Source: Rhizophagus irregularis
Lineage: Eukaryota > Glomeromycota > Glomeromycetes > Glomerales > Glomeraceae
Reading direction: 5' to 3'
Assembly: GCF_026210795.1 (NCBI RefSeq)
Contig: NC_089441.1
Span: 1,612,001 to 1,676,000 of the forward strand
DNA length: 64,000 bases
The notes beneath the pieces were generated by a model that ran no database searches, was not told the origin of the DNA, and worked only from the letters and a program-made list of their open reading frames with translations. Both the position numbers and the translations under genes were made by a program. This document shows, piece by piece, positions 1 through 11,734 of this stretch. How positions within the stretch are numbered: the stretch's first letter is position 1; every line of letters starts with the position of its first letter.

Positions 1-261
1 AGTTTTATTTTTTCTATTACTACTAATAATAATAATATAAAAACTGCTAAATTAGGACGAATAAAAAATCCTCAACATTCAATATTTTGTTATTGTGGTT
101 ATGGACCTACATTTGGTGGTGGTCATGATTTTGTTTGTCAAAATTATGGTATTTGGTTGGGAAATAATCCTTATTCTTATTCTCAAATTAATATACCAAA
201 AGGTCAATTTAAAGTAGATGATTACGAAATTTTTCAAATTATTAAAAAAGAATTACTTTGA
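1..261 (+). CDS. TLDc domain protein, C-terminal end (partial)
   Basis: Frame 1 is open from the first base to a TGA at 259-261. It encodes the last 86 residues of a TLDc domain: GYGPTFGGGHDF matches the CGPVFGCGDLY segment of the complete paralogues downstream, and VDDYEIFQIIKKE matches their C-terminal VDDYEVFQVIKK. The 5' part lies outside the window. TLDc domains occur in oxidation-resistance and vesicular ATPase-linked proteins. In Glomeromycotina they are commonly fused to BTB domains, so a BTB-BACK-TLDc protein is likely by analogy with the three genes that follow. Confidence 0.85.
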   Translation, partial: SFIFSITTNNNNIKTAKLGRIKNPQHSIFCYCGYGPTFGGGHDFVCQNYGIWLGNNPYSYSQINIPKGQFKVDDYEIFQIIKKELL

Positions 262-973
262 ATGTAATGTTTTTATATTTTAGAAATCATATTAGAAATT
301 TTTTTTTTTTTACATATAATAGATTATTTTAAATTTCGTTTGGTTATATAATGTTATATAATATGTTTATTTTGTTAATAAACTATTGTAGATTTTCTTC
401 CGTCTTCCGTGATACTTTCGCTACGTTTTAGCGTCTTTCTTTATATACAGTATTTATGAAAAACGTAATAATTTTAACGTTAGTTAAACTGTTTAAACTA
501 CTTATCCAGAAAAAAATTCTAGACTACTAAAATAAACTTCTTTATAACTCGTTTAAAATTTGGTTTTTAGATCAATAATTCATAAACGCGACTGGACAAT
601 AAGTATTGTAGAATTATAAACGAAAAAATTCATTAAAGTTTATTGGCTTGGAAACATAGTAATTAAAGGTGAGGTTATTACGTTTAAATTTAATAATTTT
701 TCAAAGAAATACAATTTAATATAGCTGGCCCGAAAACCACATATTGTTTAATTGTACGTATCATATAAATTTGGTAATAAAATCATTGTTCGACGATTTT
801 ATTATTAAAATTTATGATGAGTCTTGCGCAGTATTATATCTTTCTCTGATTGGTTCGGAGTAATTTGTCCGTGGTTTAACTTTATTTAATACGGATCTCC
901 AAAAAAAAAAAAAAAAAAAATTCATTCTTTAACGTAAAAAAAATTTATGTTTAAAAATTATATTTAGAGAAAT
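262..973. other. intergenic, no gene seen
   Basis: AT-rich spacer between two TLDc genes in the same orientation. It holds a 20-base A run near 901-920 about 50 bp upstream of the next start codon, and no open frame that resembles a protein. Confidence 0.6.
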
Positions 974-2433
974 ATGACATTTAATTTAGCGTCTGAATTA
1001 CCCGATGCATTCGGTCAATTACTCAGCACAGAAATGGATTATAATGTCATTATTCACGTTGGAGAAAAACCTAATTTTAAGGAATTCCATGCTCATTCTA
1101 TTATCCTACGCTGTAGATCCGAATATTTTAATAAAATATTAGTAACTGCTGAAAATGTTGAGAAAAAAGATGGAAAATATGTAATTAAAAAACCAAATAT
1201 TTCTCCTCAAGCTTTTGACATTATTCTTAAGTAGGTACTGTCTATATTACTAAAATTTTCAATTTACATATTGACTTATTTATCTTCGTATTTTTTTTTA
1301 GGTATTTTTATACCGGTCAAGTTAATATTGCTAATAAAACTGGAACCGAACTATTGGATTTTATGATTATTTCCAATGACCTAATGTTGACAAAATTAAC
1401 TGAACTTACTGAAGACTTTATTATTGAAAACCAACAACAATTCTTGCAAAATGATCCAGTTGGAATTCTTAAGATTGTTTATTATTATAAATCACTGGCT
1501 AAGTTACAAGAATTTTGTTTGGATAAGATTTGTTCTGAACCAGAGATTTTATTCAATTCTGATAAATTCGCTCAACTATCTGCTCCTTTATTGGAAGTTA
1601 TTTTAAAACGAGATAATTTAAATTTAAATGAGATAGAAATTTGGGAAAATTTGATTAAATGGGGATTAGTACAAGATCAAACACTTAAAAAAGACGTCTC
1701 TAAATGGAACCAAGACGATTTTAATATCTTTAAAAGGATTCTTTACAAGTTTATTCCTTTGATTAGATTTTATGAAATATCTGGTGAGGATTACTTCAAT
1801 AAAGTTAAACCCTTTGAAGATATTTTATCTAAAGAATTAAAAGATGATATCTTAAAATTTTATTTAATTCCTGGATATAAACCAGTATATACACCAAGGC
1901 GCCCTAATTATAATGTTGATTCTAATATTATTAATTTGAAACACATTACGCTTTTTGCAAATTGGATTGATAGAAAAGAAAAGAATGATAAGAATATTCC
2001 TTATGAATTTAATCTTTTATATAGAGCTAGCAGAGATGGAAATACAGCTGCAGCATTTCATGCTAAATGTGATAACAAAGGAGCTACTATAGTTGTAGTA
2101 AAAATTACAAATTCAGAACAAATAGTTGGAGGGTATAATCCACTTTTTTGGGATTCAAATGGTAGTAAACTTACAAGAGATAGTTTTATATTCTCATTTT
2201 CAGATAAAAATGACCTTCAGAGCGTAAATGTAACTTACAGTAATGGCGGTAACCATTCCATACAGTGTTTATCCCATTGTGGCCCAGTATTCGGTTGTGG
2301 TGATTTATATTTAGATTTTAGTAAAGGTCCTAATGTTTGGCATCGTGGTTGTGGAAACTGCTATCCTACACTTAATTTAACGAATAGTATGGATGTAGAT
2401 GATTATGAAGTATTTCAAGTTATTAAAAAATAA
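974..2433 (+). CDS. BTB-BACK-TLDc protein, gene 1
   Basis: Two exons, 974-1230 and 1302-2433, joined across a 71-bp intron (donor GTAGGT, acceptor TTTTAG) to give about 462 residues. The splice restores the BTB sequence IILK-YFYTG, where the unspliced frame stops at once. Exon 1 is the BTB core (DYNVIIHVGE, FHAHSIILRCRSEYF). A helical BACK-like segment follows (ILKIVYYYKS, WENLIKWG). The C-terminal 170 residues are a TLDc domain (LLYRASRDGNTAAAFHAKCD, GGYNPLFWD, GPVFGCGDLYLDF, DDYEVFQVIKK). BTB proteins of this type usually act as substrate adaptors for Cul3 ubiquitin ligases; that role is inferred. The 3' flank is shared with gene 2 in inverted orientation. Confidence 0.9.
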
Positions 2434-3497
2434 TCAGATTGATTATATGTACCACAAACGTTAGTGTGTACACCAAGTAGTAGGTTAAAAACTAAGTTTA
2501 AATGTAATTTAGGTTATTTTATTAAAATAATTTCAAAAGTACAAGAACCAAAATGTTTTTTGCTAATTGTTAAGTTTGTTTGTAAAAAGTTAAATTAATA
2601 AAAGTTCTATCAATTTTTTTTTATCTATTTTAAGTAATTTATTATCATTTACTTAAATGGTTACTTTTAAATTAAAATCTTTAGATTTGATAAAATGTTC
2701 GTTAAAAATATCGAGAAAAAGACAAAAATATAAATATTTTTTATCAAGCTTGTATGTTTTCTTATGTAAGTAGGTATATTACTAAATTTTCATTTTTTAT
2801 AATTGGATAAGTTTAAAACTTTATATATACTTGACAATATTAATATTTCTGGTGCCTTAAATTCGGATTTATAACTGTTTATTTCTACTATTAATAGTTA
2901 TCAACACTTCTTACAAATAAGCAATCAGAAATTCTTCAAGCTATTTTTGTTATTAATTTACAAAAATTATGTTAGGATAGGATCTGTTCTAATAGAAATT
3001 AAATAAAATATTCTTTACGAATTTGTTTGATTTTATAATTTCCTAGTAAAAAAGTATTATGATCGATTATGAAATATTTACAGTATTTTATAGTTTTACT
3101 TAATTCACTTCTATTTGATTCACTCCTGAATACAAATAAAAATATAATTCTATTATAGACATTTTACGCTTTTTTGCGATTAGTAGAAAGGATATTGAAA
3201 GTATTCACAATGGATTTAACCATCTATATAGAGCTATAATACGGAATATGAAATAAGATTCATACATGTGGTACTAGTAGTAAGTCTCTACGTATAATAG
3301 CTTTACGTTTTCATTTACTAATGCAGTAGCGAAATTTTTGCGGTTGACAATGCAATAAACAACTACATACTTGTCCTATATTTGAAGCTTAACAATTAGT
3401 AAAAACAATAAATAACCTAAATTACATTTGAACTTAGTTTTTTGACCTACTTGGGGCACACACTAACGTTTGTGGTACATACATATAATCAATCTGA
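2434..3497. repeat. convergent intergenic region with inverted 3' flanks and a direct repeat
   Basis: The 3' flank of gene 1 (about 2434-2545) recurs inverted as the 3' flank of gene 2 (about 3410-3497); both carry TAATCAGATTGATTATATGT-like and ACGTTAGTGTG segments. The middle (about 2640-3390) recurs in direct orientation at about 10150-11030, sharing AAATATTTTTTATCAAGCTT and CAACTACATACTTGTCC. No coding sequence was seen. The arrangement shows that the locus was rearranged by segmental duplication. Confidence 0.7.
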
Positions 3498-4954
3498 TTA
3501 TTTTTTAATAACTTGAAATACTTCATAATCATCTACATTCATACTACTTGTTAAATTAAGTGTAGGATAGCATCTTTTACAAGTACTACCCCAAACATTA
3601 GGACCTAGTGCACAAAAATTTAAATATAAATCACCACAACCGAATACTGGACCACAACGTGAATAACCTCGTACAGAATATTTACTATTATCACTGTAAG
3701 CTACATTTACACTCAGAAGGTTATTTTTATCTGACAATGAGAATATAAAACTATCTTTTGTCGATCTATCTTTATTACTTGAATCCCAAAAAAGTGGATT
3801 ATAACCTCCAACTATTTGTTCTGAATTTGTAATTTTTGCAACAACTATAGTAGGTCCTTGGTTATCACATTTAGCATGAAATGCTGCAGCTGTATTGCCA
3901 TCTCTGCTAGCTCTATATAAAAGATTAAATTTATAAGGAATTCCATTGTAATTTGTGTTATTATCTCTCATGTCAATCCAATTTGTAAAAAGTTTGATAT
4001 GTTTTCGATTAATTAAAGTAGAATCAATAAAACGTCTTGGTAAAATGTCGAGTGTTGGTTTATATTCGGGATTCAAGTGAAATTTTAATATTTCTTCTCG
4101 CAATTCTTTAGATAAAACCTCTTCATAGGGTTTAACTTTGTTAATATAATCTTCAGAAGGTATTACATAAAATCTAATTAAGGGAATAAATTTATAGAGA
4201 ATTCTTTTTAAAATGATTATATCATTCTTGTTCCATTTAGAGGTGTCTCGATTAAGTTTTTCTTGTGCTAATCCCCATTTGATTAAACCATCCCAAATTT
4301 CAATCTCATCTAAATTTAAATTATCTTGTTTTAAAAGAAATTCCAATAAAGGTGCTTCTAAATTAAAAATTTTATCAGAATTAAATATCGTATCAATTTC
4401 TTCAAGACAATAATTGAATAATTCCATGAATAATTCATTATGATAAACTATTTGAAGAATCTCCATAAAATTCTCTTGTAATAACTTTTTATCATTGATT
4501 AAATGTTTTTGAACACAAGTAACCAATGTTTGAATATTAAGTTCATCTACTGCAATTAAAAGTTTTAACAGTTCTGGACCTTTAAAATTTGTTATATCAA
4601 CTTTTCCACAATAAATAAATCTTAAATATTAAAAAAATAAAAGCTTTAATAAATTTTTTCCGCATTAAATAATTTAAATAATATTAGTTCATTAAATTAC
4701 CTTAAAATAATCTCGAATAGTTGAAAAGAAATGTTAGGCTTTTTAAAGATACAAATTCCATTCTTCTTCTCGACCCAATCATTGTAGAATGCCGCACAAA
4801 AATACTGAGACCTAGCACATAAGATGAGTGAATGCGCACGTATTTCTTTCAAATTTTCATTTTCACCAGCATATATAATCACATCATGTCCTTTCTCAAT
4901 TTTAAGTAATTTTTCATAATCACCACTAACTTCTTGAGGAAACTCAAAAGTCAT
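3498..4954 (-). CDS. BTB-BACK-TLDc protein, gene 2
   Basis: Minus-strand gene with exon 1 at 4954-4701 and exon 2 at 4620-3498, separated by an 80-bp intron (donor GTAATT, acceptor TTTAAG). It encodes about 458 residues. BTB motifs are HDVIIYAGENENLKEIRAHS and SLILCARSQYF. The TLDc domain carries LLYRASRDGNTAAAFHAKCD and GPVFGCGDLYLNF. The N-terminal two thirds are nearly identical to gene 3, but the last 90 residues and the 3' flank resemble gene 1 (CYPTLNLTSSMNVDDYEVFQ), which indicates conversion or recombination between paralogues. Upstream, a foldback transposon sits about 120 bp from the start codon and may separate the gene from distal promoter sequence. Confidence 0.9.
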
Positions 4955-5079
4955 TTTCTAAGGTATTGTAAAATTTTTAGTCAAGTAAATTGACAAAATT
5001 TTCAAATTTCTTTGTTTAAATTTATTTAGTTGTGTGAAACGTCGATCAAACATTAGTCCTGTTCAGTCTAGATCAGATA
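4955..5079 (-). promoter_or_regulatory. proximal promoter of gene 2
   Basis: These 125 bp are conserved in inverted orientation upstream of gene 3 (about 11605-11734), including GTTTCACACAACTAAATAAA read toward the gene. They end at the CAGATA target duplication (5074-5079) of the foldback element. Confidence 0.5.
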
Positions 5080-8000
5080 TATGGCAAGCCGAGTTGGACA
5101 AAATTATCAGACATTGCGTGATAAAATATCAAGCATGGCTAGACAAAATGTCACTCCGTGTCTGACATTTTACCTGTTTATGCTTGATTTTCATCTGTCC
5201 CGTGCTTGATATTTATCTGTATGTGCTTGATATTTTTATCTGTACGTGTTTGATGTTTATCTGTACGTGCTTGATATTTATCTGTATGTGCTTGATGGTT
5301 TTATCTGTACGTGCTTGATGGTTTTATCCGACCATTGCTTGACATTTTTATCCGTCCATGCTTTATGTTTTTATCCATCTGTGCTTGATATTTTTGTCCG
5401 TCTGTGCTTGATATTTTTGTCCGTCTGTGCTTGATATTTTTGTCCAACTGTGTTTGATTTAATCCAACTATGCTCGATAATTTTATCTTTGTCAAAAATT
5501 AGTTTCTTTGTCAGCACAGGGTTGATATATTGTTGGTCACATGTTTTAAGTTTAGCGTAGTTTTAAAAAATTTTTTTTTTTTATTGGCTTTTTTTTATAA
5601 ACAAATTTTGTAGAGAATTTTATTTTTAATATAGGCAAAGGCTTAGTTTGATAGAATTTCTTTGGGAATTTTTTTAATAAGATTTTTTTGATAAAAAATT
5701 TCGTTAGAAAATTTTTTTCATTGATAGGAACATTTCTGAGTTTTTTTTTTGATGATAATTTCGTTAAAAATTTTTATTTGATAGAAATTTTATTGGAGAA
5801 TTTTTTTTTGATAAGATTTTTTTTTTGACATATACTTAACAATTTTTTGTGACAGGAGAATTTTTTTTTTTGATAGAGAATTAATTGAGAATTTCTTTTT
5901 TTTTTTGCAGAAAATTATTTGTAATAGGAAAGATTTTTTTTTTGATAGATAATTTCGTTACTAGAAAATTTTTTTAACAAGTGAGATTTTTTTTTGATAG
6001 AGAATTTCGTTAAGAATTTTTTTTTAATAGGAGGGAGTTTTCCTTGATAAAGAATTCTTTTGGGAATTTTTTTTAATAAGTGAAAGTATTTTTTGACGGA
6101 GAATTTTATTAGAGAATTTTTTTTTTTTTTTTGATAGAAATTTCATCATAGAATTTTTTTTTTAATAGGTAAGATTTTTTTTTTTTTGATAGATCATTTC
6201 GTTAATAATTTTTTTAACAGGAGAGATTTTTTTTTTTTGATAGATCATTTCGTTAATAATTTTTTTAACAGGAGATTTTTTTTTTTGATAGAAAATTTCG
6301 GTAAAGAATTTTTTTTTTAATAGGGAAAATGTATTTTTTGATGGAAGATTTTTGTTAGAAATTTTTCTTAATCAGGGATATTTTTTTTGATTGAGAATTT
6401 CATTAGAGAATTGTTGGTTGAAAAGTTTTTTTATTTTTTTGATGGAGAATTTTGTTAGAAGTCTCAATAGAAAATTTTATTGAAAATAGTTTTTTTTTTA
6501 ATAAGGGTATCGAGAATTTTGGCTTGAAATTTTTTTTTTTAATAAAGAATTTCATTAGAGATCTTTTTTTATAAAATTAAAAAAAATACTAAATTACATT
6601 AATAAGATTAAGATAAAATTAAAAAAACTATGATAGAATCCTAAGTAGCATAAGTAGCATAGTAAATTAAGCAAATTTTATATACTAGTAAAGCTCCGCA
6701 TGAGCCAACATAAATTAAAAAGTTAACTTTAAGAAAAGTATATAGCAGAAATTTGTTTGCAGTGTTTCTTCTTTTTATCATTAATTAGCATAAAAACATT
6801 TTTGAAAATCTACTATTTTAAATACTTTTAATATATATAAATAAAAATTTGGATTGCTAAATGTCGCCTGGGCGATCATCGCCTGGGGTTTTTTTTCAAA
6901 TATGTATCTAATTTTTGATCGGTTATTATTAAAAAGATATTTTTTAAAAAATTTTTTTGCAAACATATTTATTCAAAATAACCTTATTTAATGAAATTTT
7001 ATTTACAAAATTAAAATTTAAGTCACATTTACGATTTTAAAGAATAAAATCACCATATTTATTTTTATTGAAATGTACAAAATGATCAAGGAAAAAAAAA
7101 TAAAATAACAATGGAGTAATGGAAAGTAATAGAAGATGAAAGGGAGTAAAAAAGAGTATTGAGAAGTGATAGGAACCAAAAGGAGAAATAGGACATGATG
7201 AGAGATGAAAAGGAGTGATGGAAGACGAAAAGAAGTGATGGGTGACAAAGAGGAGTGATGGGAGATAAAAAAAAGAAGTGATGGGAAGATTAAGAGGAGT
7301 GATGGGAGACAAAAAGAAGTGATGAAAGACGAAGAGGAGTGATGGGAGATGAAAAGAAGTAATGGGAGACAAAGAGGTATGATGGGTGATGAAGAGGAGT
7401 GATGGAAGATAAAAAGGAGTGATGGGAAATGAAAAGAAGTGATGAGAAGATTAAGAAAAGTGATGAGTGACGAAAAGAAATGATGGGAAGATTAAGAGGA
7501 GTGATGGGAGACGAAAAGGAGTGATAGGAGACGAAAAGAAGTGATGAGAAGATTAAGAGAAGTAATAGGAGATGAAAGGGAGCGATGGGAGACAAAAAAG
7601 AGTGATGGGAGACGAAAAGGAGTGATAGGAGACGAAGAGGAGTGATGGGAGATGAAAAGAAGCGATGGGAGACAAAAAAGAGTGATGGGAGACGAAAAGG
7701 AGCGATGGAAGATTAAAAGAAGTGATGGGAAGATGAAGAGGAGTAAAAATTTATTAAAATTGTAAAATTTAATAAAAAATTTTCCAATAAATTTTCAATC
7801 AATTTTTTATAAAAAAAAAGATCTCTAATGAAATTCTTTATTAAAAAAAAAAATTTCAAGCCAAAATTTTCGATACCTTTATTAAAAAAAAACTATTTTC
7901 AATAAAATTTTCTATTGAGACTTCTAACAAAATTCTCCATCAAAAAAATAAAAAGGCTTTTCAACCAACAATTCTCTAATTAAATTCTCAATCAAAAAAA

Positions 8001-9243
8001 AATATCCCTGATTAAGAAAAATTTCTAACAAAAATCTTCCATCAAAAAATACATTTTCCCAATTAAAAAAAAAATTCTTTACCGAAATTTTCTATCAAAA
8101 AAAAAAAATCTCCTGTTAAAAAAATTATTAACGAAATGATCCTATCAAAAAAAAAAAATCTTACCTATTAAAAAAAAAATTCTATGATGAAATTTCTATC
8201 AAAAAAAAAAAAATTCTCTAATAAAATTTTCCGTCAAAAATACTATTAAAAAAAATTCCCAAAAGAATTCTTTATCAAGGAAAACTCCCTCCTATTAAAA
8301 AAAAATTCTTAACAAAATTCTCTATCAAAAAAAAATCTCACTTGTTAAAAAAATTTTCTAGTAACGAAATTATCTATCAAAAAAAAAATCTTCCCTATTA
8401 AAAAAATTCTTCAAATAATTTTCTGCAAAAAAAAAAAAATTCTCAATTAATTCTCTATCAAAAAAAAAAAAAATCTCTCCTGTTAAAAAAAAAATTGTTC
8501 CAACAAATTAAGTAGTATATGTCAAAAAAAAAATCTTATTAAAAAAAATTCTCCGAAATTATCATCAAAAAAAAAAACTCAGAAATGTCCCTATCAATGA
8601 AAAAAATTTTCTAACGAAATTTTTTATCAAAAAAAATCTTATTAAAAAATTCCCAAAGAAATTCTACCAAACAAAGCCTTTGCTTATATTAAAAATAAAA
8701 ATTCTCTACAAAATTTGTTTATAAAAAAAAGCCAATAAAAAAAAAAAATTTTTTTTAAAACTACGCTAAACTTAAAAACATGTGACCGACAATATATCAA
8801 CCCTGTGCTGACAAAGAAACTAATTTTTGACAAAGATAAAATTATCGAACATAGTTGGATTAAATCAAACACAGTTGGACAAAAACATCAAGCACAGACA
8901 GACAAAAATATCAAGCACAGATGGATAAAAACATAAAGCACAGACGGATAAAAATGTCAAGCATGGTTAGATAAAACTATCAAGCACGTACAGATAAAAC
9001 CATCAAGCACGTACAGATAAAACATCAAGCACGTACAGATAAACATCAAGCATGAACAGATAAAAATATCAAGCACGTGATAGATAAACATCAAGCATGA
9101 ACAGATAAAAATATCAAGCACGGACAGATGAATATCAAGCATGAACAGGTAAAATGTCAGGCACGGTGTAACATTTTGTCAATCCATGCTTGATTTTTCA
9201 CCCGCCCAATGCCTGATAGTTTAGTCCAGCTCGGCTTGCCATA
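5080..9243. mobile_element. 4.16-kb foldback element, 6-bp TSD
   Basis: Starts TATGGCAAGCCGAG and ends with the reverse complement, flanked by CAGATA duplications at 5074-5079 and 9244-9249. The homologous empty site (single CAGATA) is preserved in the inverted paralogous segment near 11598. Each arm is about 1.5 kb: first a tandem array of 20-24-bp units (GCTTGATATTTATCTGTACG type, 5160-5480 and 8870-9170), then long T- or A-runs interspersed with TTGATAGA..ATTTC units. The centre holds a purine-rich minisatellite. No transposase is visible, so it is presumably mobilised in trans. Confidence 0.85.
7095..7745. repeat. purine-rich minisatellite
   Basis: About 30 degenerate copies of a 20-24-bp unit built on GGAGTGATGGGAGACGAAAA, lying between the arms of the foldback element. 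The strand asymmetry (A/G on plus) makes long serine/histidine-rich open frames on the minus strand that are not genes. Confidence 0.85.
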
Positions 9244-9553
9244 CAGATAATTGGTTGCTGATGCGGTCAGCGATTGATCTACAAAAAATTGGTTGGCGTC
9301 AATGGCGTATTTAGCTAATCATACCTATTATGGATAATATTACAAATCAAAAAGTTGAACATTATTTTCGGTCAATCTAGAATTGTTTAATTCCGATTTC
9401 TATGCTCTGGCGTATACATCAGGAATTTTTTTCCGTTTAAAATCCACATGGAAATCCACATCAAATACTGTGGAAATCTAAATACTAGTCAGTTATTTGT
9501 AAAATTTAAATTCCAAAACATCAGTAAAAATTCTATCATTTCTTAATTTAAAT

Positions 9554-9840
9554 TAAAGGTTGGAACCGACCAAAAAAACCTTAACCGATTAATAATCATT
9601 TAATATTAAAAACATTAAAAATTTTTTTTTAGCCGCAGATTGCACCAAATTGTTTTTGATCATACATTTAATTATAGGAAAGTCTTATTTTATTATTATT
9701 ATTAAAAAATTCGTCCAAGTTCTGAGAACACGTGACCAAAAATTCACAGCTCTGGGCCGCATTAGATAATTTGACCAGAATTATGGTTTGGATAATTTTA
9801 ATCGATTAACCCGATTAACCTTAATCGATTCCAAACTCTA
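9554..9840. mobile_element. hAT-type MITE, TSD ATTTAAAT
   Basis: A 287-bp element with imperfect terminal repeats TAAAGGTTGGAACCGA and (inverted) TAGAGTTTGGAATCGA, flanked by 8-bp duplications ATTTAAAT at 9546-9553 and 9841-9848. It is rich in CGATTAA motifs and has no coding capacity. An 8-bp TSD is typical of hAT elements. Confidence 0.7.
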
Positions 9841-10346
9841 ATTTAAATAATTTATTATCATTTACGTAAATGATTTTATATTAAGCTTTTAAATTGAATA
9901 TTATGAATATCTAGCATTTTGATAAATTATCGATTACATATTTTTTATATTAATTAAATTCACTAGATAAATTTATTTAATTAATTTTTGCATAAAACTA
10001 AGTCTATCGTAAAATTTACGATTTTTGGTTTTGATAATTTAGTTTTTTTGTAATAGTAGTTAATATTTAATATAGTTCATTCTCTATGAAAAAGTTTTAT
10101 GTTTAAAATTTGGTTAAAATAGTATGTTATATACAATTTTGAATCTGAGAATTTCATGTATTTACGTTTTAAACTTGATAAAATGTTCTTCGTTAAAGAT
10201 ATTGAGAAAAAGAGATAAAAATATAAATATTTTTTATCAAGCTTTATGTAAGTAGGTATATTATATTTTCATTTTTCTTATAAATTGGATTATTTTATCA
10301 AGTTTAAAAACTTTATAGTATATACTTGACAATATTAATATTTCTG

Positions 10347-10508
10347 CCCAGTAAATAGTTTTTGTATAAATTTGTACCAAATGAGCTCATCTATATATAA
10401 TTGGCTCTAGATTGGCTTAAATTTAGATTATTTTTTGCATAAATTTGAGCTAATTTCGAGCCAATGAGCCCGTTTAGTATAAATTTATACAAAAACTATT
10501 TACTGGGG
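10347..10508. mobile_element. 162-bp MITE, CCCAGTAAATAG termini
   Basis: The terminal inverted repeats CCCAGTAAATAGTTTTTGTA are near perfect. Comparison with the direct duplicate near 2845, where TTTCTGGTGCC is uninterrupted, shows the empty site. Flanking CTG may be a 3-bp duplication, though one extra G at the right end leaves this uncertain. Non-coding. Confidence 0.75.
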
Positions 10509-11734
10509 CTGGTGCCTTAAATTCGGATTAATAACTGTTTCTACTATTAACAGTTATCAACAATTCTTACAAATGAGCAAACAGAATTCTTCAAGTTATT
10601 TTTTGTTATTAATTTACAAAAATTATGTTAGGATAGGATCTGTTCTAAATAGAAATTAAACAAATATTCTTTTTAAATTTGTTTGATTTTATAATTTTCT
10701 AGTAAAAAATCATTATAATCGGTAGTTAATTCTTAAGAATTATTTACAGTATTTGAGGCAGTATTTTATAGTTTTACTTAATAATTCACTCCTATTTGAT
10801 TTACTCCTGAATACAAATAAAAATATAACTATTATAGACACGTTTACTCTTTTTTGTGCATTAGTAGAAAGGATAACGAAAGTATTCACAATGGATTTAA
10901 CCATCTATATATATAGAGCGAGCTATAATACGGGATATGAAATGAGATACGTTTTCATTTACTAATGCAGTAGCGAAACTTTTGCGGATGACATAGCAAT
11001 AAGCAACTACATACTTGTCCTATATTTAATATTAATAGCATACCAAGCAGTAGTAATTTTATGAAGTTTTTGCATACAGTATGGTACTTTAGATATTCTA
11101 ACGATGTTAGATAAAAATTTTTTTATTATTTATTTAAATTCATATAAGAATTATTACTTGTTAGATAATTAATTTTAATTTATCATTAAAAGTTCCGTCA
11201 CTAATAAGACGCTTTTTGAAAATAACTGTACAAATCACAAATGATGGCAATAAATATAATAAAAAATAATACGTTACATTTTTTAAAGAAACCTTCTTAT
11301 TATAATTCAAAATTACAGATTACAGGAAATTTCTAATTTATGATTAATTCGTCAATTAATACAATCATTTCGGCCAAAATTATATAATATAATTCCGGAA
11401 AAAACCGAAATTGGCAACATAGGGAACATATACGCCAAAGCATAGAAACCGGAATTAAACAATTCTAGATTGACCGAAAAATATGTGTAACTTTTTGATT
11501 TGATCGGTGGTAATATTATCCATAATAGGTATGATTTGTTTAGACACGCCAACCAAAATTTTTGTAGATCAACCGCTGACCGCATCAGCAACCAATTATC
11601 TGAGGGTATAAATGATCTAGAACTGAACAGGGCTAATGTTTGATCGACGTTTCACACAACTAAATAAATTTAAATAATGAAATTTGAAACTTTGCCAATT
11701 TACTTGACCAAAAATTTCCACAATACCTTAGAAA
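10509..11734. other. duplicated intergenic DNA upstream of gene 3
   Basis: The stretch up to about 11030 is the direct duplicate of 2870-3390. About 11360-11734 is the inverted duplicate of 4955-5079 plus 9244-9440, shared pieces including ACCTATTATGGATAATATTA (inverted) and GTCAATCTAGAATTGTTTAA. No gene was seen between 11030 and 11360. Confidence 0.6.

Noticed and set aside
5160-5480. CRISPR-like short repeats
   Set aside because: Units of 20-24 bp are contiguous, without unique spacers; they form the tandem arm of a foldback transposon in eukaryotic DNA.
7018-7595. Overlapping minus-strand open frames rich in S, P, F and L
   Set aside because: They are translations of the GGAGTGATGGGAGACGAAAA minisatellite, with no start context, conservation or domain.
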